Under the pieces are notes generated by a model. The model searched no databases and had not been told where the DNA came from. It saw only the letters and a list, made by a program, of their open reading frames with translations. From Albidovulum sp. (GTDB lineage Bacteria; Pseudomonadota; Alphaproteobacteria; Rhodobacterales; Rhodobacteraceae), in the NCBI GenBank assembly GCA_015487815.1, contig WFPA01000256.1, positions 1 to 38,128 on the forward strand: a stretch of 38,128 bases of DNA, in the 5' to 3' direction. Of the stretch, positions 1-8,021 are shown one piece after another. Positions within the stretch are counted from its first letter, which is position 1, and each line of letters opens with the position of its first letter. The position numbers and the translations under genes were made by a program.

Positions 1-126
1 GCCGGCATATACGAGCGCACCGGAGAGCCCAACCGGGCGCTGACGGCCAACACCAACGGCGTGATCCTCGAAGCGCTCCATTTCCGTGTCTTCGGGCCGC
101 TCCTCTCGGCTGCGGCGGTGGAGTGA
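1..126 (+). CDS. C-terminal end of a probable DUF3131-domain protein (partial)
   Basis: Frame 1 is open from the window edge to a TGA and encodes 41 residues. They contain TGEPNRALTANTNGVILEAL followed by an HFRVFGPLL tail. Asn-rich TANTNGVILEAL endings are, from memory, typical of DUF3131 proteins, which are predicted glycoside-hydrolase-like or cell-surface polysaccharide proteins. The start and most of the gene lie outside the window, so neither localisation nor function can be judged. The 249 bases between this stop and the transaldolase show no convincing gene. The family call rests on one short motif and is moderate at best; that this is the real 3' end of a gene is more secure. Confidence 0.5.
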   Translation, partial: AGIYERTGEPNRALTANTNGVILEALHFRVFGPLLSAAAVE

Positions 127-375
127 GCGGTCGCGCCGCCTCTCGGCGATCCCTGCCCGGAGCGGCCGTGCCGGTTCGCGGATCCAGCGGTGCGAGCGAC
201 GGTGCGGCGCATCCATCTCGAGTCCGAGAAACGGGAACCAGACCGGCTCTTCCGTCCGAAGGTGCACTTCCTGCCGGTTCGAGAGCGCTGCCCTCTTGCC
301 AGCCGGCCGGGGTGGTGAGAGAAGGCATGAGACAACCCGGCGCACCGGCGTTCAGGCATTCAGGGGAGCACCGAG

Positions 376-1029
376 ATGAAATTCTTCGTCGATACTGCCG
401 ATGTCGACATGATCCGGGAACTGGCCGAGCTCGGCATGGTCGATGGGGTGACGACCAATCCGTCGCTCATCCGCAAGTCGGGGCGGGACATCAAGACCGT
501 CACCCGCGAGATCTGCGACATGATCGATGGGCCGGTTTCGGCCGAGGTGGTGGCGACTGATGCCGACGGCATGATCGCCGAAGGGCGGCATCTGGCCGAA
601 ATCGCCCCGAACATCGCCATCAAGGTGCCGCTCACATGGGCCGGTCTCAAGGCCTGCCGCGTGCTGACGGCGGAAGGAAAGATGGTGAACGTGACTCTGT
701 GTTTTTCCGCGGCGCAGGCACTCCTGGCAGCCAAGGCCGGTGCAACCTTCGTTTCGCCCTTCATCGGCCGGCTTGACGACATCAATCTCGACGGGATGGA
801 ACTCATCGCCGAGATTCGCGAGATCTACGACAATTACGACTTCCCGACCGAGATCCTCGCCGCCTCCATCCGGTCGGTGAACCATGTGGTGACGGCTGCT
901 CGCATCGGCGCCGACATTGCCACGATCCCGCCCCAGGTTCTGCGGAAACTGGCCGACCATCCATTGACCGACAAGGGGCTCGCCGCCTTCCTCGCCGACT
1001 GGCGCGAGACGGGGCAGAGCATTCTCTGA
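376..1029 (+). CDS. tal: Transaldolase, TalC/FSA family
   Basis: A 217-residue single-domain TIM-barrel aldolase of the usual length for the small class I family (TalC, fructose-6-phosphate aldolase). It transfers dihydroxyacetone units between sugar phosphates in the non-oxidative pentose phosphate pathway in the cytosol. The Schiff-base lysine is K83 in AIKVPLT, and the phosphate-binding GVTTNPSLI lies near residue 24. Aligned by eye with E. coli FSA, the positions of Gln59 and Tyr131 are Glu57 (SAEV) and Phe129 (SPFIGR), the pair expected of a true transaldolase rather than a fructose-6-phosphate aldolase. The ATG follows AGGGGAGCACCGAG, a good ribosome site. It is transcribed alone, with a long gene-free gap downstream. 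Confidence 0.93.
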   Translation: MKFFVDTADVDMIRELAELGMVDGVTTNPSLIRKSGRDIKTVTREICDMIDGPVSAEVVATDADGMIAEGRHLAEIAPNIAIKVPLTWAGLKACRVLTAEGKMVNVTLCFSAAQALLAAKAGATFVSPFIGRLDDINLDGMELIAEIREIYDNYDFPTEILAASIRSVNHVVTAARIGADIATIPPQVLRKLADHPLTDKGLAAFLADWRETGQSIL

Positions 1030-1577
1030 AGCGGGAAGTGCTCCGACTGGAAAGCGCTGTGGCTGGGCGCTGACCGCCCGCCCGCCGGGCGAGAGCAGCG
1101 TTCCGGGCTGGTTCCCCGGGGCAACTCCGTCATGGTTGCACGGCCGCGGCTGGCCGAAAACGGCCCGCCTTTTCCCTCAAGAGCCGTCTTCCTGATGCTC
1201 AATGCTCATGTGAGGCGCGGGATCGGCGGAGGTGTGCCGGCCGCCGCGAGGGCGATCCCTGCACGCTCCGCTGAGCGATCCCCCGCCTTCACGCTTGCGC
1301 ACGAGATACCGCCCGCTTGTCCGGGCAGGGGCGTTCATTCTGCGCAACGGAACAGGGACTTCTCACCCTCGCATCGCGCGCCGTATCCTCCCGCCTCGCC
1401 AAGGCGGGCCTGCAGGCGCTCGAGTGGCAAGGCGGCACCGCTCCGGCCTCGGGCATCCGCGCCGTCATGGAAGGCCGTGACTTGGCCGCATTGTCTTCGG
1501 CGCAGGGGGAGGATAGCTTCGATCTGCCCTTCCGACAGGGGATGAAGACGGGCGGCGGGATGCCGGGGAGAAACAGG
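1030..1577. other. Gene-free stretch between tal and the TPR gene
   Basis: This 548-base gap holds no gene I can support. The TPR reading frame stays open upstream to about 1317, but the added sequence has no domain, hydrophobic segment or conserved look, and the good ribosome site and signal peptide sit at 1578. Other open frames here are rich in Arg, Pro and Ala, as expected of shadow frames in GC-rich DNA. The tal-side hairpin is at 1068-1100. The promoter for the TPR-ispE unit must lie in this gap, but I could not pick a convincing -35/-10 pair. Confidence 0.5.
1068..1100 (+). terminator. Possible hairpin terminator downstream of tal
   Basis: CGCTG (1068-1072) pairs with CAGCG (1096-1100), and inside it GCCCG (1076-1080) pairs with CGGGC (1086-1090) around a five-base loop. 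It lies 38 bases after the tal stop. There is no T-run after it, so rho-independent termination is uncertain; it could equally be an mRNA 3' stabiliser. Confidence 0.3.
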
Positions 1578-3362
1578 ATGGTGACGAAACGGCTCAAGGC
1601 GGCATGTGCAGGAGCGGTCGTGGTGCTGGCGGTGGCATTTGCCCCCTCCGTCCGCGCGGAGCAATTTCCTGCCGGTGCCTATCTTGCGGCGCGGGCTGCC
1701 CTCGATGCAGGCGATTTCGCCAAGGCGGCATCGCTCTTTTCCGAAACCATCGCGGCCGATCCCGACAATGCCGACCTTGTTCGCAACGGGCTGATCTCTG
1801 CCGTGGGGGCCGGCAACATGGCCATGGCGCGCGCGCTGGCGCTCAGGCTCGAAGCCCTCGACCCGGCCAATCCGGTCGCCTCACTCGTGATCGTCACAGA
1901 TCAGGTGAAAAGGGGGCGCTTCGCCAAGGCCCTTGCCACGCTTCGCAAGCTCGAGGGTGAGAGACGTGGCTTCGAAAGGCTGGTCGAAGGCTGGCTTCTT
2001 GTCGGCGAAGGGCGCATGCGCGAAGGGCTCGAGGTCTTTGCCGGCGAGTCGAAGGAACTCGGGGCACTGGCCGATTATCAGCGGGCGCTGGCCCTTGCCC
2101 TTGCGGGTGATTTCGAAGCGGCTGCCAGGGTCTTCGATGAATCGAAGGCACTGCGATCGGGAGGCAGCTGGTTCCTGCCCGCGCGCATCGAGATTCTCGC
2201 CGCCGCCGGACGCGAGGAGGAAGCGCTGAAGCTGGCGCGAGATGCGCAGGCCGATGCGCCGTCTCCCCGGATTGCTGCGCTCGTCGACGCCCTTTCCTCC
2301 CGGAAGGATCTGTCCTTCGACATCATCGCCTCGGCGAAGGACGGGCTGGCCGAGGCCCAGCTGCTCCTGGCCCGCCTGCTCGAGAACCGGAGCGGCAATG
2401 AGCGCGCTGCCCTGCTCTATGCCCGACTTGCCGAATATCTGCGACCCGAAGATGCCCGCACCCATCTCGCCGTGGCGCGGATCCTGTCGAACATCGGACA
2501 GGCGAGACTGGCCCTCGCCGCCCTCGGCAAGGTGCCGGAAGATGCGGCCGAATACGAAGAGGCGATGCGCCTCAAGGCATCGATCCTGAGCGATGCGGGG
2601 CAGGTGGATGAAGCGGTTGCCACGCTCGATACCCTTCTCGAGAAGATGCCCGACGATCTTCCCGGCTGGTGGAGCAAGGGGGACGTTCTGCGTCGGGCCG
2701 AGCGTTTCGAAGAGGCACGGCGCGCCTATGACAGGGCGATCGCCCTCATTGCGAAACCCGAGCCGCGGCACTGGACGCTTTTCTATGCCCGTGGCATCAC
2801 CGAGGAGCGCACCGGCGCCTGGAAGAAGGCCGAGGCCGATTTCAGGCAGGCCCTTGCCCTCAACCCGGACCAGCCCGCCGTGCTCAACTATTATGGCTAT
2901 TCCCTGCTGGATCGGCAGGAGAAGGCCCGGTATGCCGAAGCCCTCGACATGATCCGCCGGGCGGCGAAGAAGCGGCCGAATGACGGCTACATCGCCGACT
3001 CCCTTGGTTGGGGGCTCTATCTCACCGGCCGGCTCGATGAGGCGGTGAAGCAGATGGAGCGGGCCATTCAGCTCGTGCCCTTCGATCCGGTGATTTCGGA
3101 CCATCTGGGGGATGTCTACTGGGATGCGGGTCGGCGCTGGGAAGCGCGGGTGCAGTGGCGCCGGGCATTGTCGCTCGAGCCCGAACCCGAGGCAGCCGCG
3201 CGGATCCGCCTCAAGATCGATAAGGGGCTCGATGCCGTCCGGGCCATGAGCCCCGCCGAAATCGAGGCCGCCATCCGCAAGGCGGAAAGGAGTGCGGCCG
3301 GGCAGGGGAGTGATGCCAGACATGCCACCGGCAGAAAAGGGGAACGGAATTCCGGTGGCTGA
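1578..3362 (+). CDS. Secreted tetratricopeptide-repeat protein
   Basis: Starting at ATG 1578 the product has 594 residues and opens with a classic Sec signal: KRLK, a hydrophobic run AGAVVVLAVAFAPS, and a likely cleavage after SVRA (residue 27). The rest is helical TPR repeats throughout, for example DAGDFAKAASLFSETIAADPDNADLV near the N terminus and several clear repeats near the C terminus (ALALNPDQPAVLNYYGYSLL, then the repeat ending AIQLVPFDPVISDHLGDVYW). Such proteins act as periplasmic scaffolds. The start was chosen because GGGGAG lies seven bases before ATG 1578; an in-frame extension to 1317 exists but looks non-coding. The 3' end overlaps ispE, implying coupled translation. The precise partner is unknown. 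Confidence 0.85.
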   Translation: MVTKRLKAACAGAVVVLAVAFAPSVRAEQFPAGAYLAARAALDAGDFAKAASLFSETIAADPDNADLVRNGLISAVGAGNMAMARALALRLEALDPANPVASLVIVTDQVKRGRFAKALATLRKLEGERRGFERLVEGWLLVGEGRMREGLEVFAGESKELGALADYQRALALALAGDFEAAARVFDESKALRSGGSWFLPARIEILAAAGREEEALKLARDAQADAPSPRIAALVDALSSRKDLSFDIIASAKDGLAEAQLLLARLLENRSGNERAALLYARLAEYLRPEDARTHLAVARILSNIGQARLALAALGKVPEDAAEYEEAMRLKASILSDAGQVDEAVATLDTLLEKMPDDLPGWWSKGDVLRRAERFEEARRAYDRAIALIAKPEPRHWTLFYARGITEERTGAWKKAEADFRQALALNPDQPAVLNYYGYSLLDRQEKARYAEALDMIRRAAKKRPNDGYIADSLGWGLYLTGRLDEAVKQMERAIQLVPFDPVISDHLGDVYWDAGRRWEARVQWRRALSLEPEPEAAARIRLKIDKGLDAVRAMSPAEIEAAIRKAERSAAGQGSDARHATGRKGERNSGG

Positions 3363-4206
3363 AGGCGGGCACGTGGTCGAGCAGGCGCCGGCGAAGATCA
3401 ACCTCGCGCTTCATGTCACCGCCCGGCGGGAGAACGGTTATCACGAGCTCGACAGCCTCGTGGCACCGGCCGCAGTGGCCGATCTGATCGAGGTGAGGGC
3501 GGCGGAAGCATTTTCCCTCGTGGTCACACCCGAAGGAGCGGTGCCGGCGGGGAGGGACAATATCGCCCTCCGGGCCGCGATGCATTACGGGCGCCTTGTC
3601 GGACGCAAGGGAGCGCGTATCCGCCTCGAGAAGCGCCTGCCGGTCGCGGCCGGGATCGGCGGCGGATCGAGCGATGCCGCCGCCGTCATCCGCGCCCTCT
3701 CCCGCCTCTGGAACACGCCGTTGCCTCCGGCCGAGGCGCTTCTGCCGCTCGGGGCCGATGTGCCCGTCTGCCTGACGCCGCGCCCCTGGCGGATGAGGGG
3801 GGTGGGCGAGAGGCTGACGCCGGCGCCATTGCCGCGGTTCGATCTCGTCCTCGTCAATCCGCGTCGCCCGGTGCCGACAGGGGCGGTCTTCCGCCGTCTC
3901 GCGCGGGCCGACAACCCGCCGCTGCCGCCGCTGCCGCAGGAGCCGCGACGTGAGATCTGGTTCGACTGGCTCTCCCGCACCCGAAACGACCTCGAACCCG
4001 CTGCCAGGGCGGCCTTCCCCGAAATCGGGGCCGTGGCCGCCGCGCTCGAGGGCTGCGGCGCGCCGCTTCTGGTGCGGATGTCCGGGTCGGGAGGGACGGT
4101 CTTCGCCATCCATGCCGACGCCCGGGCCGCACAGAGAGCCGCCGAGATGATCCGGGCCGCCTGTCCCGGCTGGTGGGTGGTGGCAACGCACACACTGGAA
4201 GGCTGA
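3322..4206 (+). CDS. ispE: 4-diphosphocytidyl-2-C-methyl-D-erythritol kinase
   Basis: This GHMP-family kinase phosphorylates CDP-methylerythritol in the non-mevalonate isoprenoid pathway. The 294-residue product has APAKINLALHVTARRENGYHELDSLV at the N terminus, with the catalytic lysine in PAKINL. The ATP loop LPVAAGIGGGSSDAAA is in the middle and the catalytic-Asp region LGADVPVCL follows. The start is uncertain: ATG 3322 lies 11 bases after GGGGAG, but ATG 3313 and GTG 3373 are in frame too. All but the last overlap the end of the TPR gene, so the two are probably co-translated. The isoprenoid theme continues with the convergent polyprenyl synthase 25 bases downstream. Confidence 0.92.
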   Translation: MPPAEKGNGIPVAEGGHVVEQAPAKINLALHVTARRENGYHELDSLVAPAAVADLIEVRAAEAFSLVVTPEGAVPAGRDNIALRAAMHYGRLVGRKGARIRLEKRLPVAAGIGGGSSDAAAVIRALSRLWNTPLPPAEALLPLGADVPVCLTPRPWRMRGVGERLTPAPLPRFDLVLVNPRRPVPTGAVFRRLARADNPPLPPLPQEPRREIWFDWLSRTRNDLEPAARAAFPEIGAVAAALEGCGAPLLVRMSGSGGTVFAIHADARAAQRAAEMIRAACPGWWVVATHTLEG

Positions 4207-4231
4207 AGGAAGCGCGGCACCAACGCGCCGG

Positions 4232-5233
4232 TCAGCTCACCCGGGCGACGACGAAATCGGCGACTCCCGCCAGATGATCCCGGATCGGATGGGGCGGCAG
4301 GGCGGCAAGGGCGTCGCGCGCCCGGGTGCTCCAGTCGAGAGCGGCCGCGCGCGTGGCTTCGAGGGCGCCGTGACGGTTCAGGAGTGCGAGGGCCTCCTCG
4401 AGGTCGCCCTCCTCCTGCCGTCCCTTCTCGATCGTTCGCTGCCAGAAGCCGCGTTCGGTTTCGTCGGCGGCGGCTAGGGCCTTGATCAGCGGCAAGGTGA
4501 TCTTGCGTTCGCGGAAATCGTCGCCGACATTCTTGCCGAGGGTGCCGGACGCGCCGCCATAATCAAGCAGGTCATCGACGATCTGGAAAGCGATGCCGAG
4601 GGCGTCACCATAGGCCCGGAGAGCGGCAATCTCTTGTTCGGGCCGTCCGGCGATCACGCCGCCGACCTCGGTGGCGGCGGCAAAGAGCGCCGCCGTCTTG
4701 CCGCGGATGACCTGAAGATAGGTGTTCTCGTCGGTCGCGAGATTCCGCGCGACGGTGAGCTGCAGCACTTCGCCCTCGGCGATGGTCGCGGCGGCATCGG
4801 CGAGGATGTCGAGCACGCGCAGCGAGCCGGTCTCGACCATCAGCTGGAAGGAGCGGGCGAAGAGATAGTCCCCCACCAGCACCGACGACTTGTTGTCCCA
4901 CAGGAGATTGGCGGTGGGTCGGCCACGGCGCCGGTCGCTCTCGTCCACAACGTCGTCATGCAGGAGCGTGGCCGTGTGGATGAATTCGACGGTTGCGGCA
5001 AGCCGGATATGGTTCTCGCCCTCATAGCCGCACATGCGGGCGGCGGCGAGAGTGAGCAGCGGCCTGAGCCGCTTGCCGCCTGCCTCGATCAGATGCGCCG
5101 AGATCTCCGGGATCCGCGGTGCGTGCTCCGACGACATGCGGGCGCGGATCAGCCGGTTGACCGCCTCCATGTCCTCGGAAAGGAGATTACGCAGGGCATC
5201 GACCGGCGAGGTCACCAAGTCTTGACGGTTCAC
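4232..5233 (-). CDS. ispB: Polyprenyl diphosphate synthase (octaprenyl/decaprenyl type)
   Basis: This long-chain trans-prenyltransferase makes the side chain of ubiquinone by adding isopentenyl diphosphate units. The 333-residue product carries GGKRLRPLL (about 52-60), the first Asp-rich motif LLHDDVVDESDRRRG (DDVVD at 93-97) and the second motif QIVDDLLDYGG (Asp 220, 221 and 224), in the order and spacing of IspB/DdsA proteins. The start is taken as GTG 5233 because GAGGAGA lies about seven bases upstream on the minus strand; upstream in-frame sequence overlaps the divergent DUF2007 gene and is not conserved-looking. Alphaproteobacteria mostly make Q-10, so a decaprenyl product is likely, but chain length cannot be read from the sequence. 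Confidence 0.93.
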   Translation of the reverse strand: MNRQDLVTSPVDALRNLLSEDMEAVNRLIRARMSSEHAPRIPEISAHLIEAGGKRLRPLLTLAAARMCGYEGENHIRLAATVEFIHTATLLHDDVVDESDRRRGRPTANLLWDNKSSVLVGDYLFARSFQLMVETGSLRVLDILADAAATIAEGEVLQLTVARNLATDENTYLQVIRGKTAALFAAATEVGGVIAGRPEQEIAALRAYGDALGIAFQIVDDLLDYGGASGTLGKNVGDDFRERKITLPLIKALAAADETERGFWQRTIEKGRQEEGDLEEALALLNRHGALEATRAAALDWSTRARDALAALPPHPIRDHLAGVADFVVARVS

Positions 5234-5281
5234 TGGCGCTCTCCTCTCGACAAGGTGGACGCGGCCGCCCATGGATAGGGC

Positions 5282-5506
5282 ATGAAGATCGTGATGCAGA
5301 CGAACGATCCGGCCGCGCTGGCCTTTGCCCAGGCTCTGCTTGATGGCGAGGGTATAGCCTTCTTCGTGCTCGACGTCCACATGAGCAGCCTCGAAGGATC
5401 GATCGGCATCCTGCCGCGTCGGCTGGCCGTGCCCGACCGGGATGCGGCGCGGGCGCGGGAAATACTGACCGAAAACGGTCTCGAGACCGTGGAGGGCGCC
5501 GGATGA
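5282..5506 (+). CDS. DUF2007-family small protein
   Basis: A 74-residue protein starting MKIVMQTNDPAALAFAQALLDGEGIAFFVLDVHMSS. That is the beta-alpha-beta pattern of DUF2007, annotated as a putative signal-transducing domain, with the VPDRDAARAREIL segment near the end. No enzyme motif is visible. It is divergent from ispB with 48 bases between the start codons, and its stop overlaps the start of the methyltransferase by four bases (ATGA), so the two are surely one transcription and translation unit. The ispB / DUF2007 / methyltransferase arrangement is, from memory, common in Rhodobacterales. The biochemical role is unknown. Confidence 0.85.
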   Translation: MKIVMQTNDPAALAFAQALLDGEGIAFFVLDVHMSSLEGSIGILPRRLAVPDRDAARAREILTENGLETVEGAG

Positions 5507-6270
5507 GCAGGCCCGCGCGCAGTGAGGAGGGGTTGACGCGGGACTGTCTTCTCGGCGGACGGGTGACGCTGCTGCAGCCGCGGAGGGGCTATCGGGCGAC
5601 CACGGATCCGCTCCTTCTTGCCGCCGCCGTGCCGGCGCGGCCGGGGGACAGCGTGCTCGAGCTCGGATGTGGCGTCGGCACGGCGGCGCTGTGTCTCATG
5701 CGGCGGGTGCCGGGGGCGCGGGTGACCGGTGTCGAGCTGCAACCGGACTATGCGGCGCTGGCGCGGCGAAACGCGGCGCTCAACGATCTGCCGCTCGAGG
5801 TGGTCGAAGGAGATGTGGCCGATCTGCCCGAGAGTGTGAGGCAGCGCCAGTTCGATCATGTGATGGCGAACCCGCCCTGGTTCCCCGCAGGAGGGGGGGC
5901 GCCGGCGGTGCGGGACGACAGGGAGCTGGGGCGGCGCGAGGCGACGCCGCTTGCGGTGTGGATCGATACCATGCTTCGGCGCCTGCGCTCCGGCGGGCAC
6001 CTGGTACTCATCCAGCGCACCGAACGGCTGCCCGATGTGCTGGCGGCGCTCGGCACGCGGCTCGGCGCGGTGCGGGTGCTGCCGCTGGTCGGGCGGGCCG
6101 GTCGGCCGGCGGAGCGTTTCATCCTTCTCGGCCGCAAGGATCTGCGCACCCCCTTCCGCCTTCTGCCGCCCTTCATTCTCCATGAAGGGGCGCGACATGT
6201 CGCCGATCGCGACGACTTCACCGCCGAAGCCCGGGCGATCCTGCGCGGGGGCGGAGCGCTCGATATCTGA
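5503..6270 (+). CDS. SAM-dependent N6-adenine-type methyltransferase (TrmN6/YfiC-like)
   Basis: A 255-residue Rossmann methyltransferase. Motif I is LELGCGVGTAALCL (about residues 52-65), followed by the acidic end of strand 2 in VTGVELQPDYAALARRNA. The catalytic motif IV is VMANPPWF, where NPPW is typical of enzymes methylating exocyclic amino groups such as adenine N6. The N-terminal GGRVTLLQPRRGYRATTDPLLLAA is the substrate-side signature seen in tRNA1(Val) adenine-37 N6-methyltransferase homologues. The actual substrate is inferred. It overlaps the DUF2007 gene by four bases. Its stop lies 15 bases from the convergent potI stop, leaving no room for separate terminators. Confidence 0.85.
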   Translation: MSRPARSEEGLTRDCLLGGRVTLLQPRRGYRATTDPLLLAAAVPARPGDSVLELGCGVGTAALCLMRRVPGARVTGVELQPDYAALARRNAALNDLPLEVVEGDVADLPESVRQRQFDHVMANPPWFPAGGGAPAVRDDRELGRREATPLAVWIDTMLRRLRSGGHLVLIQRTERLPDVLAALGTRLGAVRVLPLVGRAGRPAERFILLGRKDLRTPFRLLPPFILHEGARHVADRDDFTAEARAILRGGGALDI

Positions 6271-6285
6271 AGTCGTCCTCCGCCC

Positions 6286-7086
6286 TCAGCCTCCGGTCTC
6301 GTCCGTGCGGGCTAGGGCAGAGCGTTTCGAGAAGATCGAGGTGGTGATGACGCCGATCGTCACCAGGGTGATGAGGATGGTCGAAAGGGCGTTGATTTCG
6401 GGGCTCACGCCGAGGCGGATCTGCGAGAATACCCGCATCGGCAGGGTGGTCGCCGCCGGCCCCGACACGAAGGAGGCGATCACCAGATCGTCGAGCGACA
6501 GGGTGAAGGAGAGCAGCCAGCCCGACACCACCGCCGGAGCGATCACCGGCAAGGTGACGAGGGAAAAGGCCTGAAAGGGCGTGGCGCCAAGGTCGAGCGC
6601 TGCTTCCTCGAGCGCCCGGTCGAAGGTGATGAGACGCGAGGAAACCACTACCGCCACATAGCACATCGAGAAGGTGGCATGGGCAATGATGATCGTCGTC
6701 ACGCCCCGGTCGACATTCATGGCAATGAAGAGGAGAAGCAGCGACAGGCCGAGGATGACGTCGGGGATCACGAGGGGGGCGAAGATCATCCCCGAGAACA
6801 GCGTCCGCCCCGGAAAGCGGCTGATGTGCACCAGCACCCAGGCCGCCATCGTGCCGAGCACGGTTGCGATGCTGGCCGATGCGAGCGCGACCTTGAGGGT
6901 GACGAGAGCCGCCTGAAGGAAGGCCTCGTCATGGAACAGCTTGACATACCAGCGGGTCGAGAAGCCGGCCCAGACCGTCACCAGCTTCGAGGCGTTGAAG
7001 GAATAGATCACCAGCACCAGGATCGGCAGGTAGAGGAAGGCGAAGCCGAGAGTGAGCGAGACGATGTTGAAACGCGAGAGCTTCAT
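6286..7086 (-). CDS. potI: Polyamine ABC transporter permease PotI
   Basis: A 266-residue inner-membrane permease with about six transmembrane helices, starting with FLYLPILVLVIYSFNAS. The conserved EAA loop that docks on the ATPase reads LEEAALDLGATPFQAF (about residues 155-170). It pairs with PotH to form the channel for putrescine or spermidine import. ATG 7086 was chosen because it overlaps the potH stop by four bases (ATGA) and gives the normal family length; longer in-frame sequence runs inside potH. It is the last gene of the potFGHI operon. Specificity for polyamines is inferred from the gene set and the PotF-like binding protein. Confidence 0.93.
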   Translation of the reverse strand: MKLSRFNIVSLTLGFAFLYLPILVLVIYSFNASKLVTVWAGFSTRWYVKLFHDEAFLQAALVTLKVALASASIATVLGTMAAWVLVHISRFPGRTLFSGMIFAPLVIPDVILGLSLLLLFIAMNVDRGVTTIIIAHATFSMCYVAVVVSSRLITFDRALEEAALDLGATPFQAFSLVTLPVIAPAVVSGWLLSFTLSLDDLVIASFVSGPAATTLPMRVFSQIRLGVSPEINALSTILITLVTIGVITTSIFSKRSALARTDETGG

Positions 7087-8021
7087 TCGTCGGCCCTCCG
7101 TTGCTGGCGCTCGGCATGGCGCTGGAAGAGGAGGATCGGCAGCACCAGGATCAGGAGCAGCACCACCGCCACGGCGGAAGCCAGCGGCCAGTCGCGATTG
7201 GCGAAGAACTCGTCCCACAGCACCTTGCCGATCATCAGTGTGCGCGAGCCGCCGAGGAGCGAGGGGATGACGAACTCGCCTACCGCCGGAATGAACACGA
7301 GAAGGCAACCGGCGATGATGCCGGGGCGCGAGAGCGGCCAGGTAACCAGCCAGAAGGCCTGAAGGCGCGAGCATCCCAGATCGAGCGCCGCCTCGATCAG
7401 CGAACGGTCGAGCCGGTCGAGGCTGGAGAAGATCGGCAGCACCATGAAGGGCAGATAGGCATAGACGATGCCGATATAGACCGCGACGGGCGTGCCGAGG
7501 ATCACCAGCGGCGAATCGATCAGCCCGAGCCCCATCAGCAGCTGGTTGAGAAAGCCGTTCTGGCCGAGGATCCCCATCCATGCATAGACGCGGATCAGGA
7601 AGGAGGTCCAGAAAGGCAGGATCACCAGCATCAGGAGGATCGGTCGCCAGCGCTCGGGCGCCCTGCTCATCGCATAGGCGATCGGATAGCCTGCAAGCAG
7701 GGTCAGAAGGGTGGAGAGTGCGGCGATCTGGAGCGAGGAGAGATAGGCCCGCCAGTAGAGATCGTCCTCGGTCAGCCAGACATAGTTCTCGAGATCGAAG
7801 GCGCGGAACATCGCCACGACGCCCTCCCAGCCGCGGGAAAGGTCGAGCGTGGGCGTGTAGGGCGGGATGGCGAGAACGCTGTCGGAGAGCGAGATCTTGA
7901 GGACGATGACGAAGGGGGCGAGGAAGAAGAGCCCGAGCCAGAGATAGGGCACGGCGATGAGCAGGGCGCGCCGGAGCCGCTCTCCTGGATTGCCCGTTCT
8001 GCCGCTTGCCGTGTCGCTCAT
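7083..8021 (-). CDS. potH: Polyamine ABC transporter permease PotH
   Basis: A 312-residue inner-membrane permease. A hydrophilic N terminus is followed by the first helix in LLIAVPYLWLGLFFLAPFVIVL, and the EAA loop is SLIEAALDLGCSRLQAFWLV. The segment YTPTLDLSRGWEGVVAMF resembles the periplasmic stretch after the first helix in PotH/PotB proteins. It forms a heterodimer with PotI. ATG 8021 overlaps the potG stop by four bases and its own stop overlaps the potI start by four bases, so the three genes are translationally coupled. Hydrophobic helices and gene order potF-G-H-I match the E. coli operon. Confidence 0.93.
   Translation of the reverse strand: MSDTASGRTGNPGERLRRALLIAVPYLWLGLFFLAPFVIVLKISLSDSVLAIPPYTPTLDLSRGWEGVVAMFRAFDLENYVWLTEDDLYWRAYLSSLQIAALSTLLTLLAGYPIAYAMSRAPERWRPILLMLVILPFWTSFLIRVYAWMGILGQNGFLNQLLMGLGLIDSPLVILGTPVAVYIGIVYAYLPFMVLPIFSSLDRLDRSLIEAALDLGCSRLQAFWLVTWPLSRPGIIAGCLLVFIPAVGEFVIPSLLGGSRTLMIGKVLWDEFFANRDWPLASAVAVVLLLILVLPILLFQRHAERQQRRADE

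Noticed and set aside
270-310. tRNA-like 3' end with GGTTCGAG followed by CTTGCCA
   Set aside because: The bases flanking the loop do not form a five-pair T-stem and no acceptor or anticodon arm could be built upstream.
1317-1577. N-terminal extension of the TPR protein
   Set aside because: It would bury the signal peptide inside the protein and ignores the good ribosome site before ATG 1578.
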